The notes: generated by a model from the sequence alone, not told the origin. A DNA stretch of 64,000 nt from Fervidibacillus halotolerans (GCF_026547205.1 NZ_CP106877.1:574001-638000), one strand, 5' to 3'. Counted from the first letter of the stretch, positions 30,619 to 39,538 are shown. Program-made: numbers and translations.

Positions 30619-31524
30619 ATGGTTCAACTTGTTTTGGAATGGAAAATCGAAAGAATCGATGCAGAAAAGACTGTGAAACAATTTTTAAAGGAACAAAATA
30701 TTTCTAGGAAATCATTAACGGAAGTCAAATATCGCGGGGGAGCTTTACTCGTGAATGACTTTGACGTTACGGTAAGCGATCGTCTGAAAGAAGGGGATCG
30801 GTTAAAAATCGTTTTTCCTAAGGAAGAAAAAAGTCCGATCTTAACCCCTGAACCGCTCCCCCTTTCAATCGTCTATGAAGATGAGTATTTATTGATCGTA
30901 AATAAACCGCCATATATGAATACGATTCCTTCTCCTATCCAACCGACCGGTAGTTTGGCAAATCGGGTACTTGCTTATTTCGAAAAAAACGATTTACATT
31001 CCACCCCTCATATTGTAACAAGGTTGGATAAAAATACATCCGGATTAGTTTTAGTGGCGAAATATCGTCAAATCCATCATTTATTGAACACGGCTGGGAA
31101 TCGATCTTTTATTCAAAAGGAGTATGAAGCGTTTGTAGAAGGATGTTTGAAGGCGAACGTCGGTCTAGTCGATAAGCCAATCGGAAGAAAACCGAATAGC
31201 ATCATTGAGCGAGTCGTAACAAAGGACGGTCAGGCGGCAAGAACTCGATACGAAAGGATTTGTCAATATGATCGATTTGCCCATGTGCGCTTGCAATTGG
31301 ATACGGGAAGAACCCATCAAATTCGTGTTCATATGGCTCATATCGGTCATCCGATCGTAGGGGACGATTTATACGGAGGGAGTAGGGTATTATTGGATCG
31401 CCAAGCTTTACATTGTAGGCGTCTGGCCTTTATCCATCCTATTACAAAGGAATTCCTGCAATTTTCGGCAGATTTGCCTGAGGATATGAAACGAATATTA
31501 CGAAAGAATAATGTTTACCATTGA
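30619..31524 (+). CDS. yjbO: RluA-family pseudouridine synthase (YjbO)
   Basis: 301 residues. N-terminal S4-like part and a catalytic domain with VTRLDKNTSGLVL, Asp137 being the nucleophile, and DTGRTHQIRVHMAHIGHPIVGD. The RluD-type family modifies uridines in 23S rRNA; exact positions are not known. GGAGA before the ATG. Last gene of the yjbM-nadF-yjbO operon. The next gene in B. subtilis, prpE, is absent. Confidence 0.92.
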   Translation: MVQLVLEWKIERIDAEKTVKQFLKEQNISRKSLTEVKYRGGALLVNDFDVTVSDRLKEGDRLKIVFPKEEKSPILTPEPLPLSIVYEDEYLLIVNKPPYMNTIPSPIQPTGSLANRVLAYFEKNDLHSTPHIVTRLDKNTSGLVLVAKYRQIHHLLNTAGNRSFIQKEYEAFVEGCLKANVGLVDKPIGRKPNSIIERVVTKDGQAARTRYERICQYDRFAHVRLQLDTGRTHQIRVHMAHIGHPIVGDDLYGGSRVLLDRQALHCRRLAFIHPITKEFLQFSADLPEDMKRILRKNNVYH

Positions 31525-31549
31525 TAAAAAATTGTCAACACAATGGTAA
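31515..31549 (+). terminator. Hairpin over the yjbO stop codon
   Basis: TTACCATTG (31515-31523) pairs perfectly with CAATGGTAA (31541-31549). The following AAAATATTTAA is a poor T-run. The rest of the 492-base spacer to yjbQ shows only AT-rich DNA and the yjbQ promoter. Confidence 0.4.
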
Positions 31550-31934
31550 AAAATATTTAATTAACCTCTCCCTTCATCCCCTTCCTTTTTTTCATCGTTC
31601 AATGAATGAAGAGAAAAAATGAATCAGATTCAGTGTGTAATAAATCTAACTGAAATATTCCATTGTTGACCGGTTTTTTGTTTATGGAATGTTTCCCTTC
31701 AATCATAAGGACGTATGAAGCGAACTCTCCTTATAATGATTTGTAATTTTCCCCTAACTGTTGAAAATATAAAAGTGAAAATAAGATCAATGAATTTCCT
31801 TTTTCATGTAGACAATATCATCCGGAATGATCCCTTAAACTCCGTGTATGTCATTCGTTGAATCTTAACGTATTTAACATTTTGAATGGTTACAATGGAG
31901 ATAAAGAAATTTTTTTCAATCATTGCCTTTTCTT

Positions 31935-31962
31935 TTGACAATTGTTTATTAATCAGTATAAA
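31935..31962 (+). promoter_or_regulatory. Promoter of the yjbQ-like antiporter gene
   Basis: TTGACA (31935-31940), 16-base spacer, TATAAA (31957-31962), about 55 bases before the start codon. Confidence 0.65.
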
Positions 31963-32016
31963 ATGTGACCATTATCCCATACTTAAGAAATTCTACTCAT
32001 TTTGGAGGGACGAAAT

Positions 32017-33852
32017 ATGGCCCATGGCACATCTTTAACTTCTTTAGTTATTGTCATTTTAGCAGCATTTCTTACACCGATTTTCCTGCATCGAATGAAA
32101 TTGAATTTGATCCCCGTTGTCGTTGCAGAAATTGTAATCGGCTTAATCTTAGGAAAATCCGGATTCAATGTCGTTCATGAAGATACCTGGTTGGAAACTT
32201 TATCGACACTAGGGTTTATTTTTCTTATGTTTTTAAGCGGACTCGAAATTGATTTTCAAGCTTTTTCTAAGGAAAAAAATAAAAAAAATAACGGTCCAAA
32301 TCCGCTATTTTTATCAATTATTATTTTTATAGGAATCTTTTCCGTGTCTTACGGACTTTCTTACTTGTTTATGATTGCGGGATTTATTGATAATGCTTTT
32401 CTGATGACGATTATTATTTCGACGATTTCTTTAAGCATCGTCGTCCCCACATTAAAAGAAGAATCGTTGATGAAAACGAAAATTGGTCAAATTATCTTAC
32501 TTGTGGCAGTAATAGCAGATTTGGCGACGATGATTTTACTCGCAATCTTCGTTTCCTTTTACGAGGGAGGGGGAAATACTTGGCTATTACTCCTATTATT
32601 TGGTGCTGTCATCCTTTTATATTTTGCCGGAAAGAAATTTAAAGACGGAAAACTAATTGAGAAGCTTTCAAGAGGAACGGTACAAATTGGAACCCGCGCT
32701 GTCTTTGCATTGATCATCTTTTTCGTCGCCTTATCGGAGCGGGTAGGTGCAGAAAACATATTAGGTGCTTTTCTTGCCGGTGTTCTCGTATCATTACTTG
32801 CACCGTCTAAGGAACTAATTCAACGTCTTGATTCTTTCGGATACGGATTTTTTATTCCAATCTTTTTCGTTATGATCGGAGTAGAGATTGATCTTTGGTC
32901 TTTACTTGGGGATCCGAAAATGGTATTGCTCATTCCTTTGTTACTTTTGGCTTTATTTTTGTCAAAATTCATTCCGATTTTACTATTGAAAAAATGGTTC
33001 GATTTTAAAACTGTTTTTTCGTCTAGTTTGCTATTGACGTCTACATTGTCATTAGTTATTGCCGCATCGACCATCGGGGAACGATTAGGAATTATTGAAA
33101 CGGAATTGAGCGGAACACTTATATTAGTAGCAGTAATTTCATGTATTATTACGCCTATATTATTCAAAAAATACATGACAAAACAAGAAATAGAAGATTC
33201 ACCAATACGTGTTGCTATGATCGGTGCGAATAATACGTCCCTTTCCGTATATAAAGATTTAAAATCTTCCAATTTGTCACCGACACTTTTTCATCGAAAG
33301 CAAGAAAAAGAGTCGATTAAAACGAGTGAATCAATATTTAATATAACGGAATTGGATGATTATGAGGATGAATCATTAGAAAAAAACGGGATTTTTTCTT
33401 ACGATGTCGTTGTACTTTCCACAAGTGATCAAGAACTGAATGGAAAATTGGCTTTAAAAATGAAAGAGCGTGGGATAGAACGGGTAATCGCCCGGATTGA
33501 AAGTCCAGATTTACAACGATTTTTACGTGAAAAAGGTGTGGAAATCTATTCCAATTTATTATCGCAACACGTACTGTTACGAATTGCAATCGAATCACCT
33601 TCAATGGTCGACTTATTAACAAATAAAGAGTCGTCCCTTTACGAAATTTCAATTCAAAATCCAAAATACCACGGTATGAAAATTCGAAAATTCCCATTTA
33701 CTGGCGACGTACTGTTTGTTCGGATCTTTCGAGGTGACGATTTAATCGTTCCCCACGGTGAGACGGAATTGAGATTAGATGACCGACTCATTGTGTCAGG
33801 TACAAAAAAATATGCGGATGAATTAAAAATGGAATTGGAACGAAAGGAATAA
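32017..33852 (+). CDS. yjbQ: CPA2-family monovalent cation/proton antiporter with TrkA domains (YjbQ-like)
   Basis: 611 residues. Residues 1-385 hold about 12 membrane segments of a Na+/H+ exchanger-like domain (for example FLTPIFLHRM, GFIFLMFLSGLEIDF, ENILGAFLAGVLVSLL). The C-terminal 220 residues are soluble with a TrkA-N-like nucleotide fold (VAMIGANNTSLSVYKDL) and a TrkA-C domain at the end (DDRLIVSGTKK). Likely K+ or Na+ efflux gated by a ligand. ATG 32017 follows GGAGGG; an upstream TTG overlaps the site. Confidence 0.88.
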   Translation: MAHGTSLTSLVIVILAAFLTPIFLHRMKLNLIPVVVAEIVIGLILGKSGFNVVHEDTWLETLSTLGFIFLMFLSGLEIDFQAFSKEKNKKNNGPNPLFLSIIIFIGIFSVSYGLSYLFMIAGFIDNAFLMTIIISTISLSIVVPTLKEESLMKTKIGQIILLVAVIADLATMILLAIFVSFYEGGGNTWLLLLLFGAVILLYFAGKKFKDGKLIEKLSRGTVQIGTRAVFALIIFFVALSERVGAENILGAFLAGVLVSLLAPSKELIQRLDSFGYGFFIPIFFVMIGVEIDLWSLLGDPKMVLLIPLLLLALFLSKFIPILLLKKWFDFKTVFSSSLLLTSTLSLVIAASTIGERLGIIETELSGTLILVAVISCIITPILFKKYMTKQEIEDSPIRVAMIGANNTSLSVYKDLKSSNLSPTLFHRKQEKESIKTSESIFNITELDDYEDESLEKNGIFSYDVVVLSTSDQELNGKLALKMKERGIERVIARIESPDLQRFLREKGVEIYSNLLSQHVLLRIAIESPSMVDLLTNKESSLYEISIQNPKYHGMKIRKFPFTGDVLFVRIFRGDDLIVPHGETELRLDDRLIVSGTKKYADELKMELERKE

Positions 33853-33860
33853 CCGGCTAA

Positions 33861-33895
33861 AAAAGGAGGGATGAAACATTCCTCCTTTTCTTTTA
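33861..33895 (+). terminator. Terminator after yjbQ
   Basis: AAAAGGAGG (33861-33869) pairs with CCTCCTTTT (33881-33889), followed by CTTTTAT. Confidence 0.8.
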
Positions 33896-33913
33896 TAACA
33901 AAATACGATAAAA

Positions 33914-33930
33914 TTAGTATCAGATACTAG
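33914..33930 (+). promoter_or_regulatory. FapR operator upstream of fabI
   Basis: TTAGTATCAGATACTAG is a near-palindromic FapR box. It begins at the last base of a likely -10 (TAAAAT, 33909-33914), the same arrangement as at fabH. The -35 is weak. Confidence 0.8.
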
Positions 33931-33961
33931 AAACTTGTATTAAAACTAGGAGGTTAAATAG

Positions 33962-34738
33962 ATGACAATATCTCTACAAGGAAAAACGTTCGTCGTTATG
34001 GGTATTGCTAATAAGAGAAGTATCGCTTGGGGGATTGCTCGTAGCTTGAATCGTGCCGGGGCAAGACTCATATTAACGTACAATCGTGATCGTATGCAAA
34101 AAAATGTTCAAGCATTGGCAGAAACGTTAGAACGGGATGATACGATCATTTTGCAATGCGATGTGTCGAAGGACGAATCGATCGAACGTTGTTTTCAAGA
34201 AATCAAGGAAAAAGTAGGTACGATCCACGGTTTGGCCCATAGCATCGCTTATGCGAATAAAGAGGATTTAGAAGGGGAGTTTGTCGATACGTCTAGGGAA
34301 GGATTTTTGCTTGCCCATAATATTAGTTCCTATTCGCTGACAGCAGTTGCACGGGCAGCGAAGGAACTAATGGCGGAAGGTGGTAGCATCGTCACGTTAA
34401 CGTATTTAGGTGGTGAGCGAGTCGTAAAAAATTATAATTTGATGGGGGTAGCAAAGGCTTCCCTAGAAGCAAGTGTCCGGTACTTGGCGAATGATTTAGG
34501 AAAAGATGACATTCGCGTAAATTCTATTTCTGCAGGTCCAATCCGTACCCTTTCTGCAAAAGGTGTCCGAGATTTTAACTCTGTACTGAACGAAATTGAG
34601 GAACGCTCCCCATTACGGAGGACAACTACGGCTGAAGAAGTTGGTGACACGGCCTTATTTTTATTAAGTGATTTATCGAGGGGAATTACCGGCGAAAACA
34701 TTCATGTGGATTCCGGATTTCACATCGTCTCAATTTAA
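33962..34738 (+). CDS. fabI: Enoyl-ACP reductase FabI
   Basis: 258 residues, the length of B. subtilis FabI. SDR-type Rossmann start (FVVMGIANKRSIAWGIARSL), QCDVSKDES, and the active-site YNLMGVAK motif with Tyr and Lys. Completes each cycle of fatty acid elongation. AGGAGG before the ATG. Under the FapR box. Sits between yjbQ and cotO as in B. subtilis, but without the thi genes. Confidence 0.95.
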   Translation: MTISLQGKTFVVMGIANKRSIAWGIARSLNRAGARLILTYNRDRMQKNVQALAETLERDDTIILQCDVSKDESIERCFQEIKEKVGTIHGLAHSIAYANKEDLEGEFVDTSREGFLLAHNISSYSLTAVARAAKELMAEGGSIVTLTYLGGERVVKNYNLMGVAKASLEASVRYLANDLGKDDIRVNSISAGPIRTLSAKGVRDFNSVLNEIEERSPLRRTTTAEEVGDTALFLLSDLSRGITGENIHVDSGFHIVSI

Positions 34739-34755
34739 TCAAATCGTCGTTGTAT

Positions 34756-34796
34756 GAGGATACTCGTCACTTTTTGACGAAGTTCCTCTTTTTTTA
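34756..34796 (+). terminator. Terminator after fabI
   Basis: GAGGATACTCGTCA pairs with TGACGAAGTTCCTC (34756-34788, minor mismatches), followed by seven or more Ts. Confidence 0.75.
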
Positions 34797-34898
34797 TCAT
34801 TAATTTCCTTTCTCCATACATATTCAATTTATATTTTAACATCGATTTTCCGTTTGCATACTTATATATTGACAGATTTTGAGGAGGTGAAACATTTC

Positions 34899-35501
34899 GT
34901 GGGAAATGCGCTAAATAAACACCGTTCCAAACCGCTTTTATACATTCAACAACCTGAATTTCCGGAGGTTTCAATTATACAACAAGAAAAAATCTCCATA
35001 CCTGTCGATCATTCGAAGGAACAATTGGAATCCGATGGAAAAGGGAGAAGAAAAAAACAAAAAAGGTTGCCTGTCGTTGATATACTTGTCATAGAAGATA
35101 AGGAATCTACAGAAGGGAAGATTACACCATCGGAACAAAATGCGGAGCCCTCAAGGGGAAAAACTGGGCGACGAGAATGGGTGCAAAAAGGGGATAAAAA
35201 CCCGATAGCTGGAAAAAGCATTGAACATATTTCCATCGATGAAAAAGACGAAGCAAAAGCGAAGGAAAAGGATTCGAATATAAAAGAGGTCATTCGTCGC
35301 CTTGCCCTTTACCCACCTGTGTTAGAACGACCTATTTGTGAGGCGACAATACGTGGAGAACGGAAACGATTTCAAGTATTAAGTAAACGGGGAAATTTCG
35401 TTCGCATAAAAGTTGACAATTCAATCGAGATGTATAACTACAAAGAATTTTATGATTTTCAAATTATCAACCCTACAAACAATAACGAAGATAGTAAATA
35501 A
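34899..35501 (+). CDS. cotO: Spore coat protein CotO
   Basis: 200 residues. The N-terminus has KPLLYIQQPEFPE, matching CotO's K-P-L-L-Y-I-x-Q-P, followed by a lysine/glutamate-rich low-complexity middle and a conserved C-terminal part (CEATIRGERKRFQVLSKRG, then YKEFYDFQI). CotO is needed for outer coat assembly. Start GTG 34899, eight bases after GAGGAGGTGA (34881-34890). Follows fabI as in B. subtilis. Confidence 0.85.
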   Translation: MGNALNKHRSKPLLYIQQPEFPEVSIIQQEKISIPVDHSKEQLESDGKGRRKKQKRLPVVDILVIEDKESTEGKITPSEQNAEPSRGKTGRREWVQKGDKNPIAGKSIEHISIDEKDEAKAKEKDSNIKEVIRRLALYPPVLERPICEATIRGERKRFQVLSKRGNFVRIKVDNSIEMYNYKEFYDFQIINPTNNNEDSK

Positions 35502-35513
35502 ATTCCAAAAATG

Positions 35514-35558
35514 AAAAGGTGACTCAAGGGTAGATCGCGCCCATAGAGTCACCTTTTT
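35514..35558. terminator. Bidirectional terminator between cotO and cotZ
   Basis: AAAAGGTGACTC (35514-35525) pairs with GAGTCACCTTTT (35546-35557). Both strands give T-rich ends. Confidence 0.85.
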
Positions 35559-35588
35559 CAAAAAGGGAGATTGGTGAAGTCCTTTCTA

Positions 35589-36041
35589 TTACAAATTGAC
35601 AGGTGGTAAGCATGTGACGGCACAAAAGCATTTCAAATCAACGGTAATGCAAACATTTGTCGCTTCTAAGTCCGCATGTTCGATCTTCTTTAATAGATCG
35701 CCTCGATTTCTTGTATCCGCTTCTTGTAATAGTTCCAAAGTGGCACAACAGGTTTCTGGGTCTACATCATTAACTCGGAATACGATGGAATTAATCACAT
35801 CTAATTCAGTATCCGTTTCATCGGATCTTCTGACTCCATGACCGACAAACAATTCGCAAGTCCCTTTGCAAGTTAACATAACGGGAATGGTATTGTATGG
35901 ACTTGATGCGCCACCGACAAGTTCTTGAATGGCCGTATCGCAACTAAATTGGCAATCATTTTCCACTTGGTCCTGTGCCTCCACTATGGATAGCAATGTA
36001 TCGCAGACACAATTCGTAAATTTTTCGGAATGTTTCCCCAT
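35589..36041 (-). CDS. cotZ: Spore coat/crust protein CotZ (CotY/CotZ family)
   Basis: 150 residues, rich in Cys (NCVCDTLLSIVEAQD, DCQFSCDTAIQEL, ACLxC-type end KCFCAVTCLPP). This is the CotY/CotZ/ExsY family that forms disulfide-bonded crust or exosporium basal sheets. AAGGAGG before the ATG. Inverted relative to cotO; the partners cotX, cotY, cotV and cotW are absent. Confidence 0.92.
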   Translation of the reverse strand: MGKHSEKFTNCVCDTLLSIVEAQDQVENDCQFSCDTAIQELVGGASSPYNTIPVMLTCKGTCELFVGHGVRRSDETDTELDVINSIVFRVNDVDPETCCATLELLQEADTRNRGDLLKKIEHADLEATNVCITVDLKCFCAVTCLPPVNL

Positions 36042-36175
36042 ACTGCTTCCTCCTTGTATCCATGAATTGATTTCAATATCAGACTATGTAAACATCCCAT
36101 AGGTGGAATCGGTAATTTGCCTAATTTCAGGTATTTTCATGAAAGAAATAAGCCTAGAATGGAAAGGAAATGGTG

Positions 36176-36547
36176 ATGGACATGGAAAATATCGAATTGG
36201 AAATGGGAACGTTTCTTCTCTTTGTGCTCGCTTCCTTTCGTCTAACACGTTTGATCGTTTTCGATAAAATTACAGAGTTTATTCGCCGTCCCTTTATGGA
36301 AGAAGTAACAGAAATGGATGAAAAGGGAGAAGAGGTCGTTTATATCGTTCCAAAATCAAGGGGAATTCGGAAATGGGTTGGAGAACTGCTTGCATGTTAT
36401 TGGTGTACGGGCATATGGGTAAGTGCCTTCCTCCTTTTGATTTACTACATTGACCCTTACGTTTCTACACCGATCCTTCTTCTTTTTGCCATTGCTGGAG
36501 CTGCTTCACTGATCGAAACCGTAATTGGTAAATTATTGGGACAATGA
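36176..36547 (+). CDS. yjcA: Sporulation membrane protein YjcA (DUF1360)
   Basis: About 123 residues. DUF1360 features: an N-terminal helix then SFRLTRLIVFDKI, a charged loop, ELLACYWCTGIW with the paired Cys, and two C-terminal helices. ATG 36176 is seven bases from AAAGGA; ATGs at 36170 and 36182 are alternatives. Associated with sporulation by family and by neighbours; precise role unknown. Confidence 0.85.
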   Translation: MDMENIELEMGTFLLFVLASFRLTRLIVFDKITEFIRRPFMEEVTEMDEKGEEVVYIVPKSRGIRKWVGELLACYWCTGIWVSAFLLLIYYIDPYVSTPILLLFAIAGAASLIETVIGKLLGQ

Positions 36548-36552
36548 AATAA

Positions 36553-36580
36553 ACAGAAGGCATTTTATGTTCATAAACTA
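36553..36580 (+). promoter_or_regulatory. Sigma-K-like promoter of the 35-residue basic peptide
   Basis: AC (36553-36554), 17-base spacer, CATAAACTA (36572-36580), fitting AC-N16/17-CATANNNTA. Confidence 0.5.
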
Positions 36581-36601
36581 TGAAGGAAAGGAGAGAGTTC
36601 A

Positions 36602-36709
36602 ATGACAAAAAGTAAAGCCGTTTTATCCAATGAAAAAAGGACGAATCTTGTGAATAAAAGGAAAAAAAGGCCTTGTGGCTGTAGAAAAAGGAGAAAAACG
36701 AACAGATGA
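36602..36709 (+). CDS. 35-residue highly basic peptide with Cys-Gly-Cys, probable spore component
   Basis: The reading frame starts MTKSKAVLSNEKR and ends KRPCGCRKRRKTNR. Over a third of residues are Lys or Arg, and it has one CGC motif. GGAGAG lies eight bases before the ATG, a sigma-K-like promoter lies upstream and a terminator directly downstream, so it has all parts of a small gene. No family recognised; the surroundings suggest a coat or cortex-associated peptide. Confidence 0.6.
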   Translation: MTKSKAVLSNEKRTNLVNKRKKRPCGCRKRRKTNR

Positions 36710-36716
36710 AAGGAGT

Positions 36717-36742
36717 AGCTGCCTAAACGAGGCGGCTTTTTT
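36717..36742 (+). terminator. Terminator after the small basic peptide gene
   Basis: AGCTGCCT (36717-36724) pairs with AGGCGGCT (36730-36737, one G-T pair), followed by TTTTTC. Confidence 0.75.
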
Positions 36743-36830
36743 CATGAAGAAATTTCATTCATAAAACAAAAAGAAATGAAAAAAATATATATGAGTCATT
36801 CCGTCAAATTTAAAGTTAGGAAGGAAAACG

Positions 36831-37310
36831 ATGAAGATTAAAAACATATCGAAGCTATCCATACTTATTCTTACAATATTGCTTGTTCAAGCATGTAGCA
36901 ACTCCGACGTAGATAAACAATCGCTCATGTCCTTAATCAAGACAACCAATCCACCTCCGATATCTGCAATAAAGGATCCGAAGGAAGAAAGGATCGTTCT
37001 GGACATACAGGAAGAAGTTTTATCCAATGAAAAAATTTATGATGTAGCTGTGATAAAAGGAAAGACCGATGTCCTTGTCGCTTATAAAGTAAAACATATT
37101 CATCGATTTCGGATGAAACAAATCAAAGGTGAATTGAAAAAACGACTGGAAGACCAATTTGAAAATGTACAATTTACCCTATCCAGTGATTATAAAATAT
37201 TTTTGGAAGCTGTAAAGTTACAAAAACGAACAGAACAAGATAACTTATCAGAAGAGGAATTCGATGAACAGTTGAAAGACATCATTCAATTGAGTAAAGA
37301 ACAAACGTAA
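36831..37310 (+). CDS. YhcN/YlaJ-type sporulation lipoprotein
   Basis: 159 residues. Lipoprotein signal with lipobox LVQAC at Cys22, then a YhcN/YlaJ-like domain (AVIKGKTDVLVAYKVKH, then IKGELKKRLEDQF). Such lipoproteins are made in the forespore and are present in the inner spore membrane. Twelve bases before spoVAC, so it is part of the spoVA operon; this arrangement also occurs in mobile spoVA2mob operons of Bacillus. Confidence 0.8.
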   Translation: MKIKNISKLSILILTILLVQACSNSDVDKQSLMSLIKTTNPPPISAIKDPKEERIVLDIQEEVLSNEKIYDVAVIKGKTDVLVAYKVKHIHRFRMKQIKGELKKRLEDQFENVQFTLSSDYKIFLEAVKLQKRTEQDNLSEEEFDEQLKDIIQLSKEQT

Positions 37311-37322
37311 AGGAGGAGAAGG

Positions 37323-37793
37323 ATGAATCATCAACAAAAAACGTATGAACAAAAGGCGTATGAAAAAATCCAAAAGAAGCACGAAGCGAAGCGTCCCCTA
37401 TTACGGAATTGTATCGTCGCCTTTTTTGTAGGCGGATTGATTTCCATGATTGGCCAAGGAATTACATACTTTTATATATATTTTTTTAATTTTACGGAAA
37501 AAACAGCTAGCAACCCGACAGTTGCTACGATGATCTTTTTATCCATGCTGTTAACCGGATTCGGTGTGTACGATCGATTAGGACAATTTGCAGGAGCAGG
37601 AAGTGCCGTCCCTGTTACTGGGTTTGGAAATGCTGTAATTTCTGCAGCCATCGAACATCGTTCAGAGGGGTTCGTTTTAGGAGTCGGTAGTAACATGTTT
37701 AAATTGGCTGGATCTGTTATCCTATTTGGCGTTTTTTCTGCCTTTGTTGTAGCACTAATTAAAACGATTTTCACTGGATTGGGGGGAGGATAA
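37323..37793 (+). CDS. spoVAC: Stage V sporulation protein AC
   Basis: 156 residues with about four membrane segments and the conserved FAGAGSAVPVTGFGNAVISAAIEH loop. Part of the channel moving calcium-dipicolinate into the forespore and out at germination. AAAGGAGG before the ATG. Its stop overlaps the start of spoVAD (TAATG). Confidence 0.93.
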   Translation: MNHQQKTYEQKAYEKIQKKHEAKRPLLRNCIVAFFVGGLISMIGQGITYFYIYFFNFTEKTASNPTVATMIFLSMLLTGFGVYDRLGQFAGAGSAVPVTGFGNAVISAAIEHRSEGFVLGVGSNMFKLAGSVILFGVFSAFVVALIKTIFTGLGGG

Positions 37794-38809
37794 TGCTGGC
37801 GGGTGGTCAAAGTTGGATTTTCAATCGTTCTCCGATTATTTTATCAACGGGTATCGTCGGAGGGCCCTTTGAAAGGGAAGGAAGGATTCCGGAAGAATTT
37901 GATTATTTTTACGATGACTTATGGATGGGTGAAGATTCTTATGAAAAGGCCCATCGGAAATTAATCGAAGAAGCAGTAACAATAGCGCTAAAAAAGGGAA
38001 ACATCCAAAAGGAAGTCGTTCAATTTATGATTGGTGGGGATTTAATTAATCAAATTACACCAACGAATTTTGCTGCCCGTAACATATCCATTCCCTACCT
38101 TGGCATCTTCAGTGCCTGTTCCACTTCGATGGAAGGATTAGCTATAGCTGCATCGATTATTAACAATGATGGAGCGAACTACATTATAACTGGAGCAGCA
38201 AGCCACAATGCCGCTGCTGAAAGACAGTATCGGTATCCGACGGAATATGGGGCACAAAAACCTCCAACGGCCCAATGGACGGTAACAGGGGCCGGATATG
38301 CAATCATCGGAAAATCAAACAATCAATCGAAACCACGACCGAAGATCACGAGTGCAACCATCGGAAAAGTAGTCGATATGGGCTTAACGGATCCATTTAA
38401 TATGGGACAGGCGATGGCACCGGCTGCAGTCGATACGATCATCGCCCATTTCAATGATTTAGGAAGAGATTTTGATTATTATGATTTAATTATCACCGGT
38501 GATTTAGGAAAAATTGGGCGAACCACTGCCATTGAGTTATTGAAAGAGAAGGGGATACCGGTTGCGGAAAACAAATTTCTCGATTGCGGGTTAATCATTT
38601 ATCGAGAAGATCAACCTGTCCAAGCAGGTGCAAGCGGTGCGGCATCTTCGGCTACCGTTATTTACGGCCATATTTTCAACCAAATGAAAAAGGGTGTGTA
38701 TACAAAAGTCCTTTCCATTGCAACCGGTGCATTACTTTCACCGATGACCTTTCAGCAAAAGGAAACGATTCCTTGTATTGCCCATGCGGTATCGATTGAA
38801 ATGGAGTGA
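37793..38809 (+). CDS. spoVAD: Stage V sporulation protein AD
   Basis: 338 residues, thiolase-like fold without the usual condensing triad. Diagnostic segments are SPIILSTGIVGGPFEREG, FSACSTSMEGLA and VTGAGYAIIG. SpoVAD is the soluble, dipicolinate-binding subunit on the outer face of the inner spore membrane. Starts within the spoVAC stop, so translation is coupled. Confidence 0.95.
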   Translation: MLAGGQSWIFNRSPIILSTGIVGGPFEREGRIPEEFDYFYDDLWMGEDSYEKAHRKLIEEAVTIALKKGNIQKEVVQFMIGGDLINQITPTNFAARNISIPYLGIFSACSTSMEGLAIAASIINNDGANYIITGAASHNAAAERQYRYPTEYGAQKPPTAQWTVTGAGYAIIGKSNNQSKPRPKITSATIGKVVDMGLTDPFNMGQAMAPAAVDTIIAHFNDLGRDFDYYDLIITGDLGKIGRTTAIELLKEKGIPVAENKFLDCGLIIYREDQPVQAGASGAASSATVIYGHIFNQMKKGVYTKVLSIATGALLSPMTFQQKETIPCIAHAVSIEME

Positions 38810-38842
38810 AAAAAGATGACGATTTGGAAAGGAGAATGGACT

Positions 38843-39199
38843 ATGTTAGCTATGTTTTTTTGGTCCTTTATTGTAGGTGGTTTTATATGTATGATCGGTC
38901 AATTGCTTTTCGATTTGGCTAAACTTACACCGGGCCATACGTTAAGTCTGTTAGTTGTAATCGGTGCGATTATGGACGGTCTCGATTTGTATGAACCGTT
39001 GATTGATTTTGCAGGAGCTGGTGCAACCATTCCGATTACAAGTTTCGGCAACGCTTTAGTTCACGGTGCAATTCAAGAGGCGGAAAAGCATGGAATCATC
39101 GGTGTGATTACAGGTATGTTTGAAGTAACTAGTTCGGGTATTTCCTCAGCTATTATTTTTGCATTTATTGGTGCACTTCTTTTTAAATCAAAAGGTTAA
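38843..39199 (+). CDS. spoVAE: Stage V sporulation protein AE (SpoVAEb)
   Basis: 118 residues. Membrane protein related to SpoVAC, with GQLLFDLAKLTPGHTLS and FAGAGATIPITSFGNALVHG. ATG 38843 is preceded by AAAGGAGA and gives the family N-terminus; ATG 38816 with a second ribosome site would add nine residues and cannot be excluded. Completes the three-gene spoVA set. Confidence 0.92.
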   Translation: MLAMFFWSFIVGGFICMIGQLLFDLAKLTPGHTLSLLVVIGAIMDGLDLYEPLIDFAGAGATIPITSFGNALVHGAIQEAEKHGIIGVITGMFEVTSSGISSAIIFAFIGALLFKSKG

Positions 39200-39254
39200 A
39201 AATGTACGGAATGATTCTCAAAATGAATCAACATAGGAACCGTCAAGTGCCCAT

Positions 39255-39282
39255 ACTTTTTTCTCCTTCTGAACATATCCTA
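39255..39282 (+). promoter_or_regulatory. Sigma-K-like promoter of yjcZ
   Basis: AC (39255-39256), 17-base spacer, CATATCCTA (39274-39282), about 35 bases before the yjcZ start. Confidence 0.5.
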
Positions 39283-39316
39283 CAATGAAGCAATGAATAA
39301 GTGAGGTGAAAGGGAT

Positions 39317-39457
39317 ATGAGTTGGGGTTACGGATGTGGTCTTGGTGGCTATGGCTCAGGCTATGGACCTGGATACGGTTGTGGTTACGGTTCATCATTT
39401 GTGTTGATCGTCGTTCTGTTCATTTTGTTAATCATCGTCGGTGCAAGCTTTATTTAA
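39317..39457 (+). CDS. yjcZ: YjcZ family sporulation protein
   Basis: 46 residues: a Gly/Tyr-rich head ([17 protein letters not shown]...) and one C-terminal membrane helix ([19 protein letters not shown]). This is the YjcZ sporulation family. GTGAAAGGG before the ATG and a sigma-K-like promoter upstream. Too short for many gene finders. Confidence 0.88.
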   Translation: MSWGYGCGLGGYGSGYGPGYGCGYGSSFVLIVVLFILLIIVGASFI

Positions 39458-39510
39458 AGGTTGGAACTTACCGGCTTTTCCATGAAGGTAATTAGAGAAA
39501 AGCAATTAGG

Positions 39511-39538
39511 GGCATCCTAATTTTTCGGATGCCTTTTT
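39511..39538 (+). terminator. Terminator after yjcZ
   Basis: GGCATCC (39511-39517) pairs with GGATGCC (39527-39533), followed by five Ts. Confidence 0.8.
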
